Below, piece by piece: positions 7,840 to 17,469 of a DNA stretch of 43,836 nt (its first letter is position 1; every line of letters begins with the position of its first letter). The stretch covers positions 1-43,836 of the forward strand of contig CANFLZ010000017.1 of NCBI GenBank assembly GCA_947448135.1, written 5' to 3'. The DNA comes from Flavobacteriales bacterium (GTDB lineage Bacteria; Bacteroidota; Bacteroidia; Flavobacteriales_D; Sanyastnellaceae). The position numbers and the translations under genes were made by a program. Below the pieces are notes generated by a model. It was given only the letters and a program-made list of their open reading frames with translations, had not been told where the DNA came from and did not search any database.

Positions 7840-9090
7840 ATGATTATGAAAACCCTTCGTTTATTATTAGCAGTAGCATTTCTATTGAGTATGAATGCTA
7901 CATGGGCTCAGAAAAAAGACGACAAAGCGAAGTCTGAAAAAACTGAGAAGAAAGATGATAAGGCCAAAAAAGAACCCGTTGTCGACACAGATCCCAACGA
8001 AGTGGCCAATGGCTCTTTTGAAGAATACGACGCTAAACTTTTAAAAGGAAAAGGCCAATTGCATTTGGCATGCAAACCTTGGACTTCGGTGAACAAAACA
8101 GGAGCAGATTTATTTGCTTCAGGCAATTCCAAAAACAAAAAAATCAACGCTCCTGATAATGATTTGGGCAATCAAATTGCACAAAGTGGAAACAATTATG
8201 CTGGCTTCATTGCATATAGCAAAGACCCAAAAGTGAATCGCACTTATATGTCGCAAAAGTTGAAACACACTTTGAAAAAAGACCAAATGTATTGCATCAC
8301 TTATTCTGTTTGTTTGGCAGAAAATTCAAAAATGGCTGTGAACAATGTCGGAGTTTTATTGGGAAGTTCACGCATTCAACATGAAGATGACAAAAGTATC
8401 ATAACTCCTCCAACCATTGTCATGCCTGCCAATCGTCCAATCAACGATATGGACAAATGGACAACTGTATGTATGTACTACTATGCCAAAGGAAATGAAA
8501 ACTTCATCACAATTGGTGGATTTGGAAATGATGGCGACATGAAATTTGAAAAAATAAAAGGTCCAGCTAAACCTGCAGCGGGAGGCGTAGCTATTAACGG
8601 TGCGTATTACTTCGTAGACAACATTTCTGTGTTGCCTATCACAGCAAAAAGTGAGTGCAACTGCGGCAAGAGCACAGTAGTAGAAACAGATTTTATCTAC
8701 AGCCGTTCTGGTGCCAAACCAACCAATGCCAAGCCTGATCAATTAATCGCTGCTACGCAAGTTTATTTCGGAAAGGAATCTGAATACATCCCAGCTCAAT
8801 TTGATGCGGAATTGGATGAAGTTGCTGAATTATTGAAGGCAAATCCAAGCATCAATGTTTTGTTGACTGGACATGCTGATACCGAAGAAATGGAAGAGGC
8901 TAAAGTACGTACCGAATTAATGGAAATTGCCAAGCGTCGTGCAGAGTCTGTAATGGAAGCATTGGTATCCAGAGGAATTGACGCCAGCAGAATTAGTATC
9001 GACTCAAAAGATGCAAATGAATTGGCTAGCACAAAAGGAACACCTATGAGCAAAGCCCAAAACAGAAGAGTTATTTTCACTACCAAATAA
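7840..9090 (+). CDS. Exported OmpA-family protein with N-x-SFE N-terminal domain (copy 1)
   Basis: A 416-residue exported protein. The signal peptide ends around ATWAQ (about residue 24), followed by a strongly charged Lys/Asp/Glu linker. Next is a domain beginning VANGSFEEYD that resembles galactose-binding-like beta-sandwich domains, with Cys residues and a closing YYFVDNISVLPI. The last ~110 residues are an OmpA/MotB-type peptidoglycan-binding domain with GHAD, AKRRAESV and NRRVIF. The key Asp and Arg positions are present. The protein is probably anchored to peptidoglycan and displays a ligand-binding domain in the periplasm or outer membrane. I start at ATG 7840; ATG 7846 is equally possible. 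It has a diverged tandem paralogue downstream. Confidence 0.85.
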   Translation: MIMKTLRLLLAVAFLLSMNATWAQKKDDKAKSEKTEKKDDKAKKEPVVDTDPNEVANGSFEEYDAKLLKGKGQLHLACKPWTSVNKTGADLFASGNSKNKKINAPDNDLGNQIAQSGNNYAGFIAYSKDPKVNRTYMSQKLKHTLKKDQMYCITYSVCLAENSKMAVNNVGVLLGSSRIQHEDDKSIITPPTIVMPANRPINDMDKWTTVCMYYYAKGNENFITIGGFGNDGDMKFEKIKGPAKPAAGGVAINGAYYFVDNISVLPITAKSECNCGKSTVVETDFIYSRSGAKPTNAKPDQLIAATQVYFGKESEYIPAQFDAELDEVAELLKANPSINVLLTGHADTEEMEEAKVRTELMEIAKRRAESVMEALVSRGIDASRISIDSKDANELASTKGTPMSKAQNRRVIFTTK

Positions 9091-9110
9091 GGTCTTGAAC
9101 AAATGAAATA

Positions 9111-9136
9111 AGGGCTGCTTCGGTGGCCCTTTTTTT
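9111..9136 (+). terminator. Rho-independent terminator with TTCG tetraloop
   Basis: Stem AGGGCTGC / GGTGGCCCT folds around a TTCG loop closed by C-G (two G-T wobbles), followed by a run of T at 9130-9136. It lies between the two OmpA-family genes, separating their transcription. Confidence 0.85.
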
Positions 9137-9179
9137 ATACCTTTCACAACAAATAGAAAAGTCAACACGTTACTACACC

Positions 9180-10310
9180 ATGCGCTCCCTTTTCATCATC
9201 GTCATTTGTTTTTTGTCTTGGAAAGGCATGCGCGCCCAAAATTTGGTCATCAACCCCAGTTTTGAAGAAATGGATTTTTGTCCAGTCGACTTTACTTCAC
9301 GCAGACTACAATCGGTAAAAAAATGGACCCAAGCCGGAGATGGCACCCCAGACTACTTCAATAGGTGCAGTAAAAAAGTTGGCGTTCCAGACAACATTTT
9401 TGGAAAACAAGAAGCACGAACAGGAAACGGATATTGTGGTTTAGGCACTTATCTGAACAACAAATTGCGTTACCGTGAATACATTGTTGGAAAACTATCT
9501 AGGCCATTAAAAGCAGGCGAAACTGTTTGTATCACGCTGTATTACTCCGCAGCAGACCATTGTCAATTCGTACACGATGGATTTGGCGTTGTACTCAGCA
9601 ACAAACCGCTCGCCCAAGTTTCCTACAAAACAATTTCTGTCCCTCAGGAGTCCATGAGTAATCCGCGGTTTAATATGATGGATGATTTCACCAGTTGGTC
9701 TGAATTGAGCTCAACCTACGTTGCCAAAGGCGGAGAGGAGGTTATCACCATCGGAAATTTCAAGGATGAAAAGGACATGCGGATGATTCATCGTACCAAA
9801 GATCCTGCGATTGCCGATTCACGAGATTATGCTTATGTTTATATTGACGATGTAAGTGTCATACCCATTCAAAAAAAATCAGAGTGCAGTTGCATCAACG
9901 AAGAGCTAGCGGCCACCGCCACCGACCCGCCTCATGAATTAAGCGAATATGATGAAATCAAGTTAGACGCCATTCACTTTGATTTTGATCAATTTGCACT
10001 CACCGATTCTGCCATTCATCAACTCCAAGAGATTTATCTTTTGCTCAGAAAAAACAAACACATGTACATGGAGATTTTGGGGCACACAGACAATGTTGGG
10101 AATGTAGAATATAACCAAGTACTATCAGAGCAACGCGCCAACTCAGTCATTCAATTTTTGACCTTAAAAGGCATTGATCCCAATCGCTTGAAAGTTGTGG
10201 CCAAAGGAATGAGTGAACCAGCAACCACCAACGAAACAGAAGAAGGTCGAGCATTCAACAGACGCGTTGAATTTCAGATCCGTCAAAAAAGGTTCGAACT
10301 CGTGAAATAA
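9180..10310 (+). CDS. Exported OmpA-family protein with N-x-SFE N-terminal domain (copy 2)
   Basis: A 376-residue paralogue of the preceding gene. The signal peptide is residues 1 to about 20 (ends MRAQ). The N-terminal domain starts [13 protein letters not shown] and closes with [20 protein letters not shown], the same frame as copy 1 (DNISVLPI...SECNC). The C-terminal OmpA domain has the full signature: [34 protein letters not shown] and FNRRVEF. The long acidic/basic linker of copy 1 is absent. Start ATG 9180 is chosen because the upstream in-frame GTG at 9123 lies in the terminator stem. Likely a peptidoglycan-tethered outer-membrane or periplasmic protein; ligand unknown. Confidence 0.87.
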   Translation: MRSLFIIVICFLSWKGMRAQNLVINPSFEEMDFCPVDFTSRRLQSVKKWTQAGDGTPDYFNRCSKKVGVPDNIFGKQEARTGNGYCGLGTYLNNKLRYREYIVGKLSRPLKAGETVCITLYYSAADHCQFVHDGFGVVLSNKPLAQVSYKTISVPQESMSNPRFNMMDDFTSWSELSSTYVAKGGEEVITIGNFKDEKDMRMIHRTKDPAIADSRDYAYVYIDDVSVIPIQKKSECSCINEELAATATDPPHELSEYDEIKLDAIHFDFDQFALTDSAIHQLQEIYLLLRKNKHMYMEILGHTDNVGNVEYNQVLSEQRANSVIQFLTLKGIDPNRLKVVAKGMSEPATTNETEEGRAFNRRVEFQIRQKRFELVK

Positions 10311-10324
10311 AAAGGCATTCCGCT

Positions 10325-10332
10325 TATCTTTG
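10325..10332 (+). promoter_or_regulatory. Bacteroidota -7 promoter element (TATCTTTG) for thrS operon
   Basis: Exact TAnnTTTG match, 19 bases before the thrS ATG at 10352. It would drive thrS-infC-rpmI-rplT down to the terminator at 13544. Confidence 0.65.
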
Positions 10333-10351
10333 CTATTCAATTTTTTATCAC

Positions 10352-12289
10352 ATGTATAATATTACTTTGCCCGATGGGAGCGTACGCCAAGTTGAGAAAG
10401 GCTCAACCGCAATGAGCGTTGCAACATCAATTTCTGAAGGATTAGCGCGCAATGTTTTGGCCGCTGTTGTGAACGGAGATGTTTGGGATGCTACGCGACC
10501 ATTTACATCTGATTCCACCTTAAAGTTAGTTACCTGGAACGACACAGAAGGTAAATCTACATTGTGGCACAGTTCCGCTCACTTGATGGCTGAGGCATTA
10601 GAAGCCTTGTACCCAGGAATCAAGTTGGCCATTGGCCCTCCCATTGAAAACGGATTTTATTACGATATCGATTTTGGAACACACAGCTTTTCACAAGAAG
10701 ATTTTCCCAAAGTGGAAAAACTCATGTTGGAATTGGCCAAAAAGAAAAATGAGTATATCCGCAAAGAAGTAAGCAAAGCAGAGGCTGTTCAATATTTCAC
10801 AGAGAAAGCGGATCCATACAAATTAGAGTTAATTGAAGGTTTGAGTGATGGAGACATTACTTTTTACACCCAAGGAGAATTCACCGATTTGTGTCGTGGA
10901 CCGCACATTCCTCATACCGGATTTATCAAGGCTGCCAAAGTATTAAATGTGGCTGGCGCCTATTGGAGAGGTGATGAAAAGAATAAAATGCTTACGCGTG
11001 TATACGCCATCACTTTTCCCAAACAAGCGGAATTGGAGGAGTACATGGTACAGTTGGAAGAGGCCAAAAAAAGAGACCATAGAAAATTAGGAAAAGAATT
11101 GGGATTGTTTCATTTCTCACAAAAAGTGGGAAGTGGATTACCCTTGTGGCTGCCCAAAGGAGCTGATTTGCGTGGACGTTTGCAAGCATTTTTGCAAGCC
11201 GCACAAACCAAGGCAGGCTATTTACAAGTTATCACCCCGCACATCGGTCACAAAGAATTGTACGAAACCAGCGGTCACTGGGCCAAGTATGGTGCCGATA
11301 GTTTTAAGCCAATCGAAACACCCCAGGAAGATGAGGTGTATATGCTCAAACCCATGAACTGTCCTCACCACTGTGAGATTTACAAAGCAGAACCAAAATC
11401 TTATCGCGATCTTCCTTTGCGTCTTGCGGAGTTTGGTACGGTTTATCGCTATGAGCAAACAGGAGAATTGCATGGTTTGACCCGTGTAAGAGGATTTACC
11501 CAAGATGACGCCCATATTTTTTGTACTGTTGATCAGGTGAAAGAAGAGGTAGGAAAAGTGATCGACTTGGTATTGTATATCTTCAAAACTTTGGATTTTC
11601 ATGACTACTTGGCTCAAGTGTCATTGCGCGATCCCGGCAATCCCAGCAAATACATCGGAAGTGACGAGAACTGGGAAAAAGCAGAAACAGCTATCAAGGA
11701 AGTAGCCGATGAAAAAGGATTGAAAACCGTGGTTGAGTTGGGAGAAGCCGCCTTCTATGGTCCAAAATTAGACTTCATGGTTCGTGATGCCATCGGTAGA
11801 AAATGGCAGTTGGGAACCGTTCAGATCGACTATAACTTACCCGAACGATTCCAATTGGAGTATACAGGAGCAGATAACCAAAAGCATCGTCCAGTCATGA
11901 TTCACCGCGCCCCATTTGGCTCGATGGAACGTTTTGTTGCGATTTTGATTGAACATTGTGCGGGTCAATTCCCTTTGTGGTTGACTCCAGAGCAAGTCCG
12001 ATTGCTTCCCGTCAGTGAAAAATTCAATGAATACGCAAAAAGTGTAGCAACTGAACTAAAAAATTACGATATTCGCGCCTCCGTTGACGAAAGCAACGAG
12101 AAAGTGGGAAAGAAAATCCGAGAAGCAGAATTGGCCCGAGTACCGTACATGCTGATCATTGGAGAACAAGAACAACAAGCTGGAACCGTTTCTGCGCGTA
12201 AGAAAGGTACAGGAGATGTAGGCGTTTTATCCATAGCAGAATTTGCGGTTCAAGTACAAAACGAAATCAAGGAAATGCTTTCCGCATAG
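10352..12289 (+). CDS. thrS: Threonyl-tRNA synthetase
   Basis: A 645-residue class II synthetase charging tRNA-Thr. Domains in order: TGS domain (residues 1 to about 60, starting [13 protein letters not shown]), the second additional editing domain with [11 protein letters not shown] and the ...[10 protein letters not shown] zinc-like motif, the catalytic core with [14 protein letters not shown] and [26 protein letters not shown]-type motif 2 (here [17 protein letters not shown]), and a C-terminal anticodon-binding domain (residues about 545-640, [12 protein letters not shown]). It leads an operon with infC, rpmI and rplT, a well-known arrangement. Length is normal. Confidence 0.98.
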   Translation: MYNITLPDGSVRQVEKGSTAMSVATSISEGLARNVLAAVVNGDVWDATRPFTSDSTLKLVTWNDTEGKSTLWHSSAHLMAEALEALYPGIKLAIGPPIENGFYYDIDFGTHSFSQEDFPKVEKLMLELAKKKNEYIRKEVSKAEAVQYFTEKADPYKLELIEGLSDGDITFYTQGEFTDLCRGPHIPHTGFIKAAKVLNVAGAYWRGDEKNKMLTRVYAITFPKQAELEEYMVQLEEAKKRDHRKLGKELGLFHFSQKVGSGLPLWLPKGADLRGRLQAFLQAAQTKAGYLQVITPHIGHKELYETSGHWAKYGADSFKPIETPQEDEVYMLKPMNCPHHCEIYKAEPKSYRDLPLRLAEFGTVYRYEQTGELHGLTRVRGFTQDDAHIFCTVDQVKEEVGKVIDLVLYIFKTLDFHDYLAQVSLRDPGNPSKYIGSDENWEKAETAIKEVADEKGLKTVVELGEAAFYGPKLDFMVRDAIGRKWQLGTVQIDYNLPERFQLEYTGADNQKHRPVMIHRAPFGSMERFVAILIEHCAGQFPLWLTPEQVRLLPVSEKFNEYAKSVATELKNYDIRASVDESNEKVGKKIREAELARVPYMLIIGEQEQQAGTVSARKKGTGDVGVLSIAEFAVQVQNEIKEMLSA

Positions 12290-12301
12290 TAAAACAATTA
12301 A

Positions 12302-12868
12302 ATGGAGAAAAAACCAGGCAGTAGACCCCCGTATCCTAGAAGAGATTTTAGGAGAGAAAAGGAACCAGAACATCGTATCAACAATCGCATCAATGTAGCA
12401 GAGGTTCGATTGGTAGGAGACAATGTAGAACAAGGTGTGTTCCCGACGCAAGAGGCATTAAAACTTGCGCAAGAATTGGAGGTTGATTTGGTGGAAATTT
12501 CTCCAAATGCTACACCACCCGTTTGTCGCTTGATTGACTACAAGAAATTCTTGTACGATCAAAAAAAGAAGCAAAAGGAAATGAAGGCCAAGCAAGTGAA
12601 TGTAACTGTAAAGGAAATTCGCTTTGGTCCCAACACCGATGATCATGACTTTCAATTTAAATTGAAGCATGCTCTCGAGTTTTTAAAAGATGGAAACAAG
12701 GTTAGATCTTGGGTATTTTTCAAAGGAAGATCGATTGTGTTTAAGGATAGAGGGGAGATTTTGTTATTGAAGTTTATTCAAGAGTTATCAGAATATGGTG
12801 TTCCCGAGCAATTGCCAAAATTGGAAGGGAAGAAAATGTTTGTGATTATTAACCCAAAGAAGAAATAA
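12302..12868 (+). CDS. infC: Translation initiation factor IF-3
   Basis: A 188-residue IF-3, which prevents premature 30S-50S joining and checks start-codon selection. The N-domain includes [33 protein letters not shown] with [20 protein letters not shown]. The C-domain begins around [17 protein letters not shown] and ends ...[12 protein letters not shown]. The start is an ordinary ATG, not the rare ATT/AUU initiation codon used for autoregulation in enterobacteria. It lies 12 bases after thrS. The N-terminus ([18 protein letters not shown]) is a basic extension ahead of the domain. Confidence 0.97.
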   Translation: MEKKPGSRPPYPRRDFRREKEPEHRINNRINVAEVRLVGDNVEQGVFPTQEALKLAQELEVDLVEISPNATPPVCRLIDYKKFLYDQKKKQKEMKAKQVNVTVKEIRFGPNTDDHDFQFKLKHALEFLKDGNKVRSWVFFKGRSIVFKDRGEILLLKFIQELSEYGVPEQLPKLEGKKMFVIINPKKK

Positions 12869-12885
12869 ATTAAAACCCTAATAAA

Positions 12886-13080
12886 ATGCCAAAGTCGAAA
12901 ACCAAATCCGGCGCTAAAAAGCGATTCCAAGTGACCGGTAGCGGAAAGATTAAGCGTAAGAAGGCGTTTAAACGTCACATCTTGACCAAGAAAGACACCA
13001 AGCGTAAGCGCGGTTTGGGCAATGATGCACTCGTTCACCCTTCAGATGTTAAATCAATCAAGGCTCAATTGCTCGCCTAA
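12886..13080 (+). CDS. rpmI: 50S ribosomal protein L35
   Basis: A 64-residue, highly basic ribosomal protein. It begins [20 protein letters not shown] and contains the [14 protein letters not shown] and KRKRGLG blocks of L35. It lies 17 bases after infC in the canonical infC-rpmI-rplT order. The following 93 bases before rplT are non-coding and hold only a weak inverted repeat (GTCAA at 13081-13085 with TTGAC at 13092-13096). Confidence 0.97.
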   Translation: MPKSKTKSGAKKRFQVTGSGKIKRKKAFKRHILTKKDTKRKRGLGNDALVHPSDVKSIKAQLLA

Positions 13081-13173
13081 GTCAAGCTAAATTGACTCAA
13101 AAAGCAAGGTCAAGTTTAACCCGATTGTTGGTTTTAAGCGCAACAGCCACCAGCTCTCAAAAAACACAAAATT

Positions 13174-13518
13174 ATGCCACGCAGTAAAAATGCAGTAGCC
13201 TCTCGCGAGAGAAGAAAAAAGGTCCTTAAAATGGCCAAAGGCTATTTCGGTTCAAGAAAAAACGTTTGGACCGTAGCCAAAAACGCAGTAGAAAAAGCAT
13301 TAACCTATGCTTATATCGGACGTAAACTTCGCAAGCGCCATTTCCGCGCTTTGTGGATTGCTCGTATCAATGCCGGTGCTCGTATGCACGGTTTGTCTTA
13401 TTCTCAATTCATGGGAAAAGTTCACGCCAAAGGTGTAGAGTTAAACCGTAAAGCATTGGCCGATTTGGCCATGAATCATCCAGCCGCTTTCAAAGCCGTG
13501 GTTGATGCCGTAAAATAA
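13174..13518 (+). CDS. rplT: 50S ribosomal protein L20
   Basis: A 114-residue ribosomal protein that binds 23S rRNA early in 50S assembly. It begins [24 protein letters not shown] and contains the conserved [23 protein letters not shown] block. It is the last gene of the thrS operon, followed by a strong terminator. In other bacteria L20 autoregulates this operon; the 93-base gap before it is the only place here where such a site could sit, but no clear structure is visible. Confidence 0.98.
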   Translation: MPRSKNAVASRERRKKVLKMAKGYFGSRKNVWTVAKNAVEKALTYAYIGRKLRKRHFRALWIARINAGARMHGLSYSQFMGKVHAKGVELNRKALADLAMNHPAAFKAVVDAVK

Positions 13519-13543
13519 CTTTCATTTTTTTTGAAATTACAAG

Positions 13544-13574
13544 AAAGGGAACCATCTTCGTGGTTCCCTTTTTT
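13544..13574 (+). terminator. Rho-independent terminator of the thrS-rplT operon
   Basis: Eight perfectly paired bases GGGAACCA (13547-13554) and TGGTTCCC (13561-13568), extended by A-T pairs, close a TCTTCG loop and are followed by a T run. It ends only about 11 bases before the next start codon. Confidence 0.9.
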
Positions 13575-13585
13575 ATTCTATTACT

Positions 13586-15481
13586 ATGAAACAACTTTGG
13601 TCTTTTATCGTTCTCCTTTTCATTTTCGGAAACGGAGTATCTCAAACCGCAGATAAAATCTCCAAAGGCTCGGTTTGGTTCAATTCCGCATACCCGATTA
13701 ATTTGGAAAACATCAATGATAAATTGGTAGTTTTTATGATTTGGGATGAAAACGATCCCGTCGCATTGGAACAGGTTCATCAAATCATGACCGCTTCCAA
13801 AAATTTATTTCAAACACAATTGATCAGCGCTGTTTTAGCGGATGCCAGCCATCCCAAAACAAGAAGAACTTATTACTCTTTGATACAACGAGAAAACTTA
13901 GAACATCCCTTGGTTGTTTGTCCTGACTTTAACGACTTTGCTACACCCAAATTCAATGGTTCTTTGCAAGTGAGATTGTACGGAAAACCCGCTGGTGTTG
14001 TATTAAAATCTTTTGAAGGTAAAGGAATTGTCAAAGATGTACTTGCATCCATCCAACAAATTTGCAACTCTCCTGAAATGGCAGGAAAGTTCCGATACTG
14101 GCAAATGAAAGATAGCGTCGAAACCCATTATTGGGCCGATGCCAATATCGAGTTTCCAAGTCATATCTCCACCTACTCCAACAATGGTTTTATCATTACA
14201 GAGCCCAGTCACCATCGTGTTCATATTATTAATGGCAGCGGCAAGATTCAAGCAATTATCGGTGCGCCGCAACCGGGTTTTGCAGATGGCTCATTGATCA
14301 GTGCACAATTCAATTGTCCCAAAGGGGCAGCATACGAACCCGAACAAAACCTCATTTACATCGCGGACTGTTTTAATCATCGCATTAGAGCCGTAGATGT
14401 CGCGAGTCAACTCGTATTCACCATCGCTGGCAATGGGAATGATTTCAGCGAAACTGTAGAAAACACCAACGGCGGTTACGAAGCTATGGGTCTTCCAGTT
14501 GATATTGCAATTGACAACAACAAAATATTTGTTCTTTCGGCAAGCAACAATCAAGTCTTTTTACTTGATCCCATCAGCGGGGCATCCAGAGAAGTTGCAC
14601 GATTGCCGCTAACGAATCCAATGAACAAACGCATTTATCCTGAGCAACTGGAAATCCAAGGAAAAATGGGTCTTGTGACCATGAGCGACGGTTCTGCCCT
14701 TCAAATTAATTTTACAGAAACCAGAAAATACAAAGACGCGGTAACACAAAAAGAAATTGAATATGATTACGGCTTCTCTTCCATCGTTCCTGGAAGCCAA
14801 AATATACAATGGAGTGCATTGACTTTGTTTGGTAAAAAAATAATTGGCACTTCCAAAACCAATAGCAGCATTTGGGAAATCAAAAAAGGAAAAACAAAAC
14901 TTCTAGCAGGAGGCTCCATCATCGGATGGAAAGATGGCAAAGGCACAGATACCGGTTTTGATTCGCCTGTAGATCTAGTGCTTCAAGATCAATTTGCTTA
15001 CATCCTTGACCGCGATAATGAAAGTTTGCGCTCACTCAATCTAAAAAATGGAAGGGTAACAACTGTACCTTTTGTCTCTTCAGATGCATTGGCCTTTGGT
15101 GGTAATATAGTTCCACAAGGAGAAAATATCGTTTTCGAAGATGTGGCCGTTGGTGAAGGTCCAGTTGAAGTAACTTTTCAGTTGGATCTTGGCGAATATG
15201 AATTTAGAAATGACGGAGTCAATATCGTCATGCTCATAGACGATGCCATGGGAGTCATGGAAAGTGAAATCATCACAGATGGTATCATGAAAGCCAAAGT
15301 GAATCCAAAAGATTTGACCTATGGCACCCTTCAATTGGAGATGACATTTAGCGTTAGCCATCCCTCGCGACCCACTGTAGTATTGAGAAAGCAATGCATG
15401 GTAACAGCGATGCTAACGGTCATTCCTGGAGAGCCCACGAATCCAACGCTCACATGGAAACCCCATATTTTGCCATTTTAA
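13586..15481 (+). CDS. Secreted NHL-repeat protein with thioredoxin-like domain (NHLRC2-like)
   Basis: A 631-residue exported protein. Residues 1 to about 19 form a signal peptide ending VSQ. Residues about 25-165 look like a thioredoxin fold (LVVFMIWDENDP, then KPAGVVLKSFEGKG), but no CxxC is present where the redox pair should be. Residues about 180-500 form NHL-type beta-propeller strands (FPSHISTYSNNGFIITEPSHHRVHIIN, FNCPKGAAYEPEQNLIYIADCFNHRIRAVD in pieces), and the remainder is a beta-rich tail. The order matches NHLRC2-type proteins. A redox role is unlikely without the cysteines; a binding role is more plausible. The gene starts just after the upstream terminator and ends 1 base before the next ATG. 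Confidence 0.82.
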   Translation: MKQLWSFIVLLFIFGNGVSQTADKISKGSVWFNSAYPINLENINDKLVVFMIWDENDPVALEQVHQIMTASKNLFQTQLISAVLADASHPKTRRTYYSLIQRENLEHPLVVCPDFNDFATPKFNGSLQVRLYGKPAGVVLKSFEGKGIVKDVLASIQQICNSPEMAGKFRYWQMKDSVETHYWADANIEFPSHISTYSNNGFIITEPSHHRVHIINGSGKIQAIIGAPQPGFADGSLISAQFNCPKGAAYEPEQNLIYIADCFNHRIRAVDVASQLVFTIAGNGNDFSETVENTNGGYEAMGLPVDIAIDNNKIFVLSASNNQVFLLDPISGASREVARLPLTNPMNKRIYPEQLEIQGKMGLVTMSDGSALQINFTETRKYKDAVTQKEIEYDYGFSSIVPGSQNIQWSALTLFGKKIIGTSKTNSSIWEIKKGKTKLLAGGSIIGWKDGKGTDTGFDSPVDLVLQDQFAYILDRDNESLRSLNLKNGRVTTVPFVSSDALAFGGNIVPQGENIVFEDVAVGEGPVEVTFQLDLGEYEFRNDGVNIVMLIDDAMGVMESEIITDGIMKAKVNPKDLTYGTLQLEMTFSVSHPSRPTVVLRKQCMVTAMLTVIPGEPTNPTLTWKPHILPF

Positions 15482-15482
15482 A

Positions 15483-16799
15483 ATGAGCGCACTGAAAAAA
15501 GTTCTTGTCATCACCTATTATTGGCCGCCTTCTGGTGGCGCGGGCGTTCAACGTTGGTTGAAGTTCGTCAAATACTTTCGAGATTTTGGGTATGAGCCCA
15601 TCGTCTACACACCCAGCAATCCTGAGATGCCCGTTGAAGATTCTTCTCTGGCCAAAGATATTCCTCAAGGAATCACTATCATTCAACAACCCATTTGGGA
15701 GCCATACTCTTGGTACAAAAGATGGGTTGGCGTAAAGCCAACCGAAAAAATCAACACCGGTTTTTTGAGTGAATCTGAAAAACCAAAAAAGACGGAGAAT
15801 ATTGGTGTTTGGATCAGAGGCAATTTTTTCATTCCCGACGCCCGTTGCTTTTGGATACAACCTTCTGTAAAGTTTTTAAAAAAATACTTACAGGAAAATC
15901 CTGTCGACATCATCGCTTCTACTGGCCCACCTCACAGCATGCATTTGATTGCACAACAACTGCAAGAAAGCCTAAACATACCCTGGGTAGCTGACTTTAG
16001 AGACCCATGGACCAATATTGATTTTTACGATCAATTGCGATTGACAAGTTGGGCCGATAAAAAACACCATCGTTTGGAATTGGAAGTCATCCAAAAAGCA
16101 CAATTCGTCACCACGGTTACACAAAATGACGCAGAAGATTTCTTAAAAAAAGGAGCTCAAAAAACACTGTGCATTCCCAATGGATATGATGACGAATTCA
16201 ATCCCAATGTCCAAGTAGATAGCGACTTTAGCTTGGTCCATGTCGGAAGTATTCCACCAGCAAGGAATCATGACATACTCTGGAAAGCCATTCAGAATTT
16301 ATGTCAAAGCCACCCTGCATTTTCTGCGCATTTTAAATTGCGCTTGATTGGAAAAACCGATATCAGTATTCGCAAAAGTATCGCGCAGCATAGAATAGAA
16401 AAACAATGCGAGATCATAGAATACATGAACCACGCAGACGCTATCCATGCACAGCAAAGTGCTCAAATGTTGCTCTTACTGGTGAACAACAGCGGAAATG
16501 CAAAAAGCATCTTAACTGGAAAATTCTTTGAATACCTGGCGGCCCAGCGACCCATCGTTGCCATTGGGCCAGAGGATGGTGAGATGAATAGGATTCTCCA
16601 AGACAGTGGCGCAGGTAGTTGCATCGATTTTGAGAATCAAAAGAAATTAGAATCTTTGTTGTTGGCGAATTTTAATACCTATCAAGACCAAGGAAAATTG
16701 AATGTTCAGAATAGAGGAATTGAAAAATACTCGAGAAAAAATCTTACATTTCAAATGAGTCAAGTGTTTAACCAAGTCATTGATCAATATGGAAAATAG
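15483..16799 (+). CDS. Glycosyltransferase family 4-like protein
   Basis: A 438-residue GT-B glycosyltransferase, probably for a surface glycan. The N-terminal part has VLVITYYWPPSGGAGVQRW, a loop common in WbuB-type GT4 enzymes, and the acceptor half contains ASTGPPHSMHL and ADFRDPW. The C-terminal half starts around VHVGSIPPARNHD, followed by FEYLAAQRPIVAIGPEDGE with the donor-site glutamate. There is no signal peptide. The gene starts one base after the NHL-protein stop and overlaps the regulator gene by eleven bases, so it is transcriptionally linked to both, although no sugar-cluster genes are adjacent. Confidence 0.88.
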   Translation: MSALKKVLVITYYWPPSGGAGVQRWLKFVKYFRDFGYEPIVYTPSNPEMPVEDSSLAKDIPQGITIIQQPIWEPYSWYKRWVGVKPTEKINTGFLSESEKPKKTENIGVWIRGNFFIPDARCFWIQPSVKFLKKYLQENPVDIIASTGPPHSMHLIAQQLQESLNIPWVADFRDPWTNIDFYDQLRLTSWADKKHHRLELEVIQKAQFVTTVTQNDAEDFLKKGAQKTLCIPNGYDDEFNPNVQVDSDFSLVHVGSIPPARNHDILWKAIQNLCQSHPAFSAHFKLRLIGKTDISIRKSIAQHRIEKQCEIIEYMNHADAIHAQQSAQMLLLLVNNSGNAKSILTGKFFEYLAAQRPIVAIGPEDGEMNRILQDSGAGSCIDFENQKKLESLLLANFNTYQDQGKLNVQNRGIEKYSRKNLTFQMSQVFNQVIDQYGK

Positions 16800-17442
16800 A
16801 AAAATCGAGTTAGAGGACATCAAGTCTATTCAAGAAATTTTTCCTGATTTGTATGAACCACAGATTAAACTTGCCATCATCGAAAAGGGAACTTGGATGA
16901 AAATTAAAGAAGGGGAAATGTTGATGGATGTTGGTCAATACATCAAATTTATGCCCCTTTTGATGTCTGGGTCTATCAAAATTTTAAGAGAAGATACAGA
17001 CGGGAAAGAGCTGCTCATCTATCATGTTCGTCAAGGTCAAACATGCGCCATGGCCATTACCTGCTGCTTGGGAGATTCCAAAAGTAATATTCGCGCTATT
17101 GCGGAAGAGGAATGTCAGATAATTGCCATACCTACCCAAGTATTGGACGAGTGGAGTACCATCTTTCCATCTTGGAAACATTTTATCATGCGCAGCTATC
17201 AATCCAGATTTGAAGAGTTGCTCCAAACCATTGATAGTATCGCTTTTCAGAAGCTAGATGATCGTTTAGAAAAATGGCTACACGAGCGTGCGAAAAACAA
17301 CGAAAATAAAATTATTCAAGCTACTCACTCAGAAATTGCCAATGAGTTGCATTCTTCCAGAGAGGTCATTTCCCGACTATTGAAAAAGATGGAATCCAAA
17401 GGCATATTGAGCCTGGGAAGAAATAAAATTGAAATGCATTAA
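16789..17442 (+). CDS. Crp/Fnr-family transcriptional regulator
   Basis: A 217-residue regulator with an N-terminal cyclic-nucleotide-binding-type domain (residues about 25-145, with the jelly-roll pattern EGEMLMDVGQYIKFMPLLMSGSIKI) and a C-terminal winged helix (about 155-217: HSEIANELHSSREVISRLLKKM). Cys residues cluster in TCAMAITCCLG but not in the N-terminal spacing of a classic FNR iron-sulfur site. The ligand is unknown. I start at ATG 16789 (MENRKIELED), which overlaps the GT gene. The next gene, fabG, has its own promoter element. Confidence 0.92.
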   Translation: MENRKIELEDIKSIQEIFPDLYEPQIKLAIIEKGTWMKIKEGEMLMDVGQYIKFMPLLMSGSIKILREDTDGKELLIYHVRQGQTCAMAITCCLGDSKSNIRAIAEEECQIIAIPTQVLDEWSTIFPSWKHFIMRSYQSRFEELLQTIDSIAFQKLDDRLEKWLHERAKNNENKIIQATHSEIANELHSSREVISRLLKKMESKGILSLGRNKIEMH

Positions 17443-17446
17443 ACAT

Positions 17447-17454
17447 TATCTTTG
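17447..17454 (+). promoter_or_regulatory. Bacteroidota -7 promoter element (TATCTTTG) for fabG
   Basis: Exact TAnnTTTG match, ending 15 bases before the fabG ATG at 17470. It excludes the in-frame TTG at 17452 as start. Confidence 0.6.
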
Positions 17455-17469
17455 TACAAATTAGCAACC

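Noticed and set aside
9123-9179. Upstream start (GTG at 9123) for the second OmpA protein
   Set aside because: It falls in the terminator hairpin and T run; ATG 9180 gives a standard signal peptide.
13551-13560. CATCTTCG in the terminator loop as a promoter element for the NHL gene
   Set aside because: It mismatches the first base of TAnnTTYG and lies in the terminator hairpin; a coincidental match is more likely.
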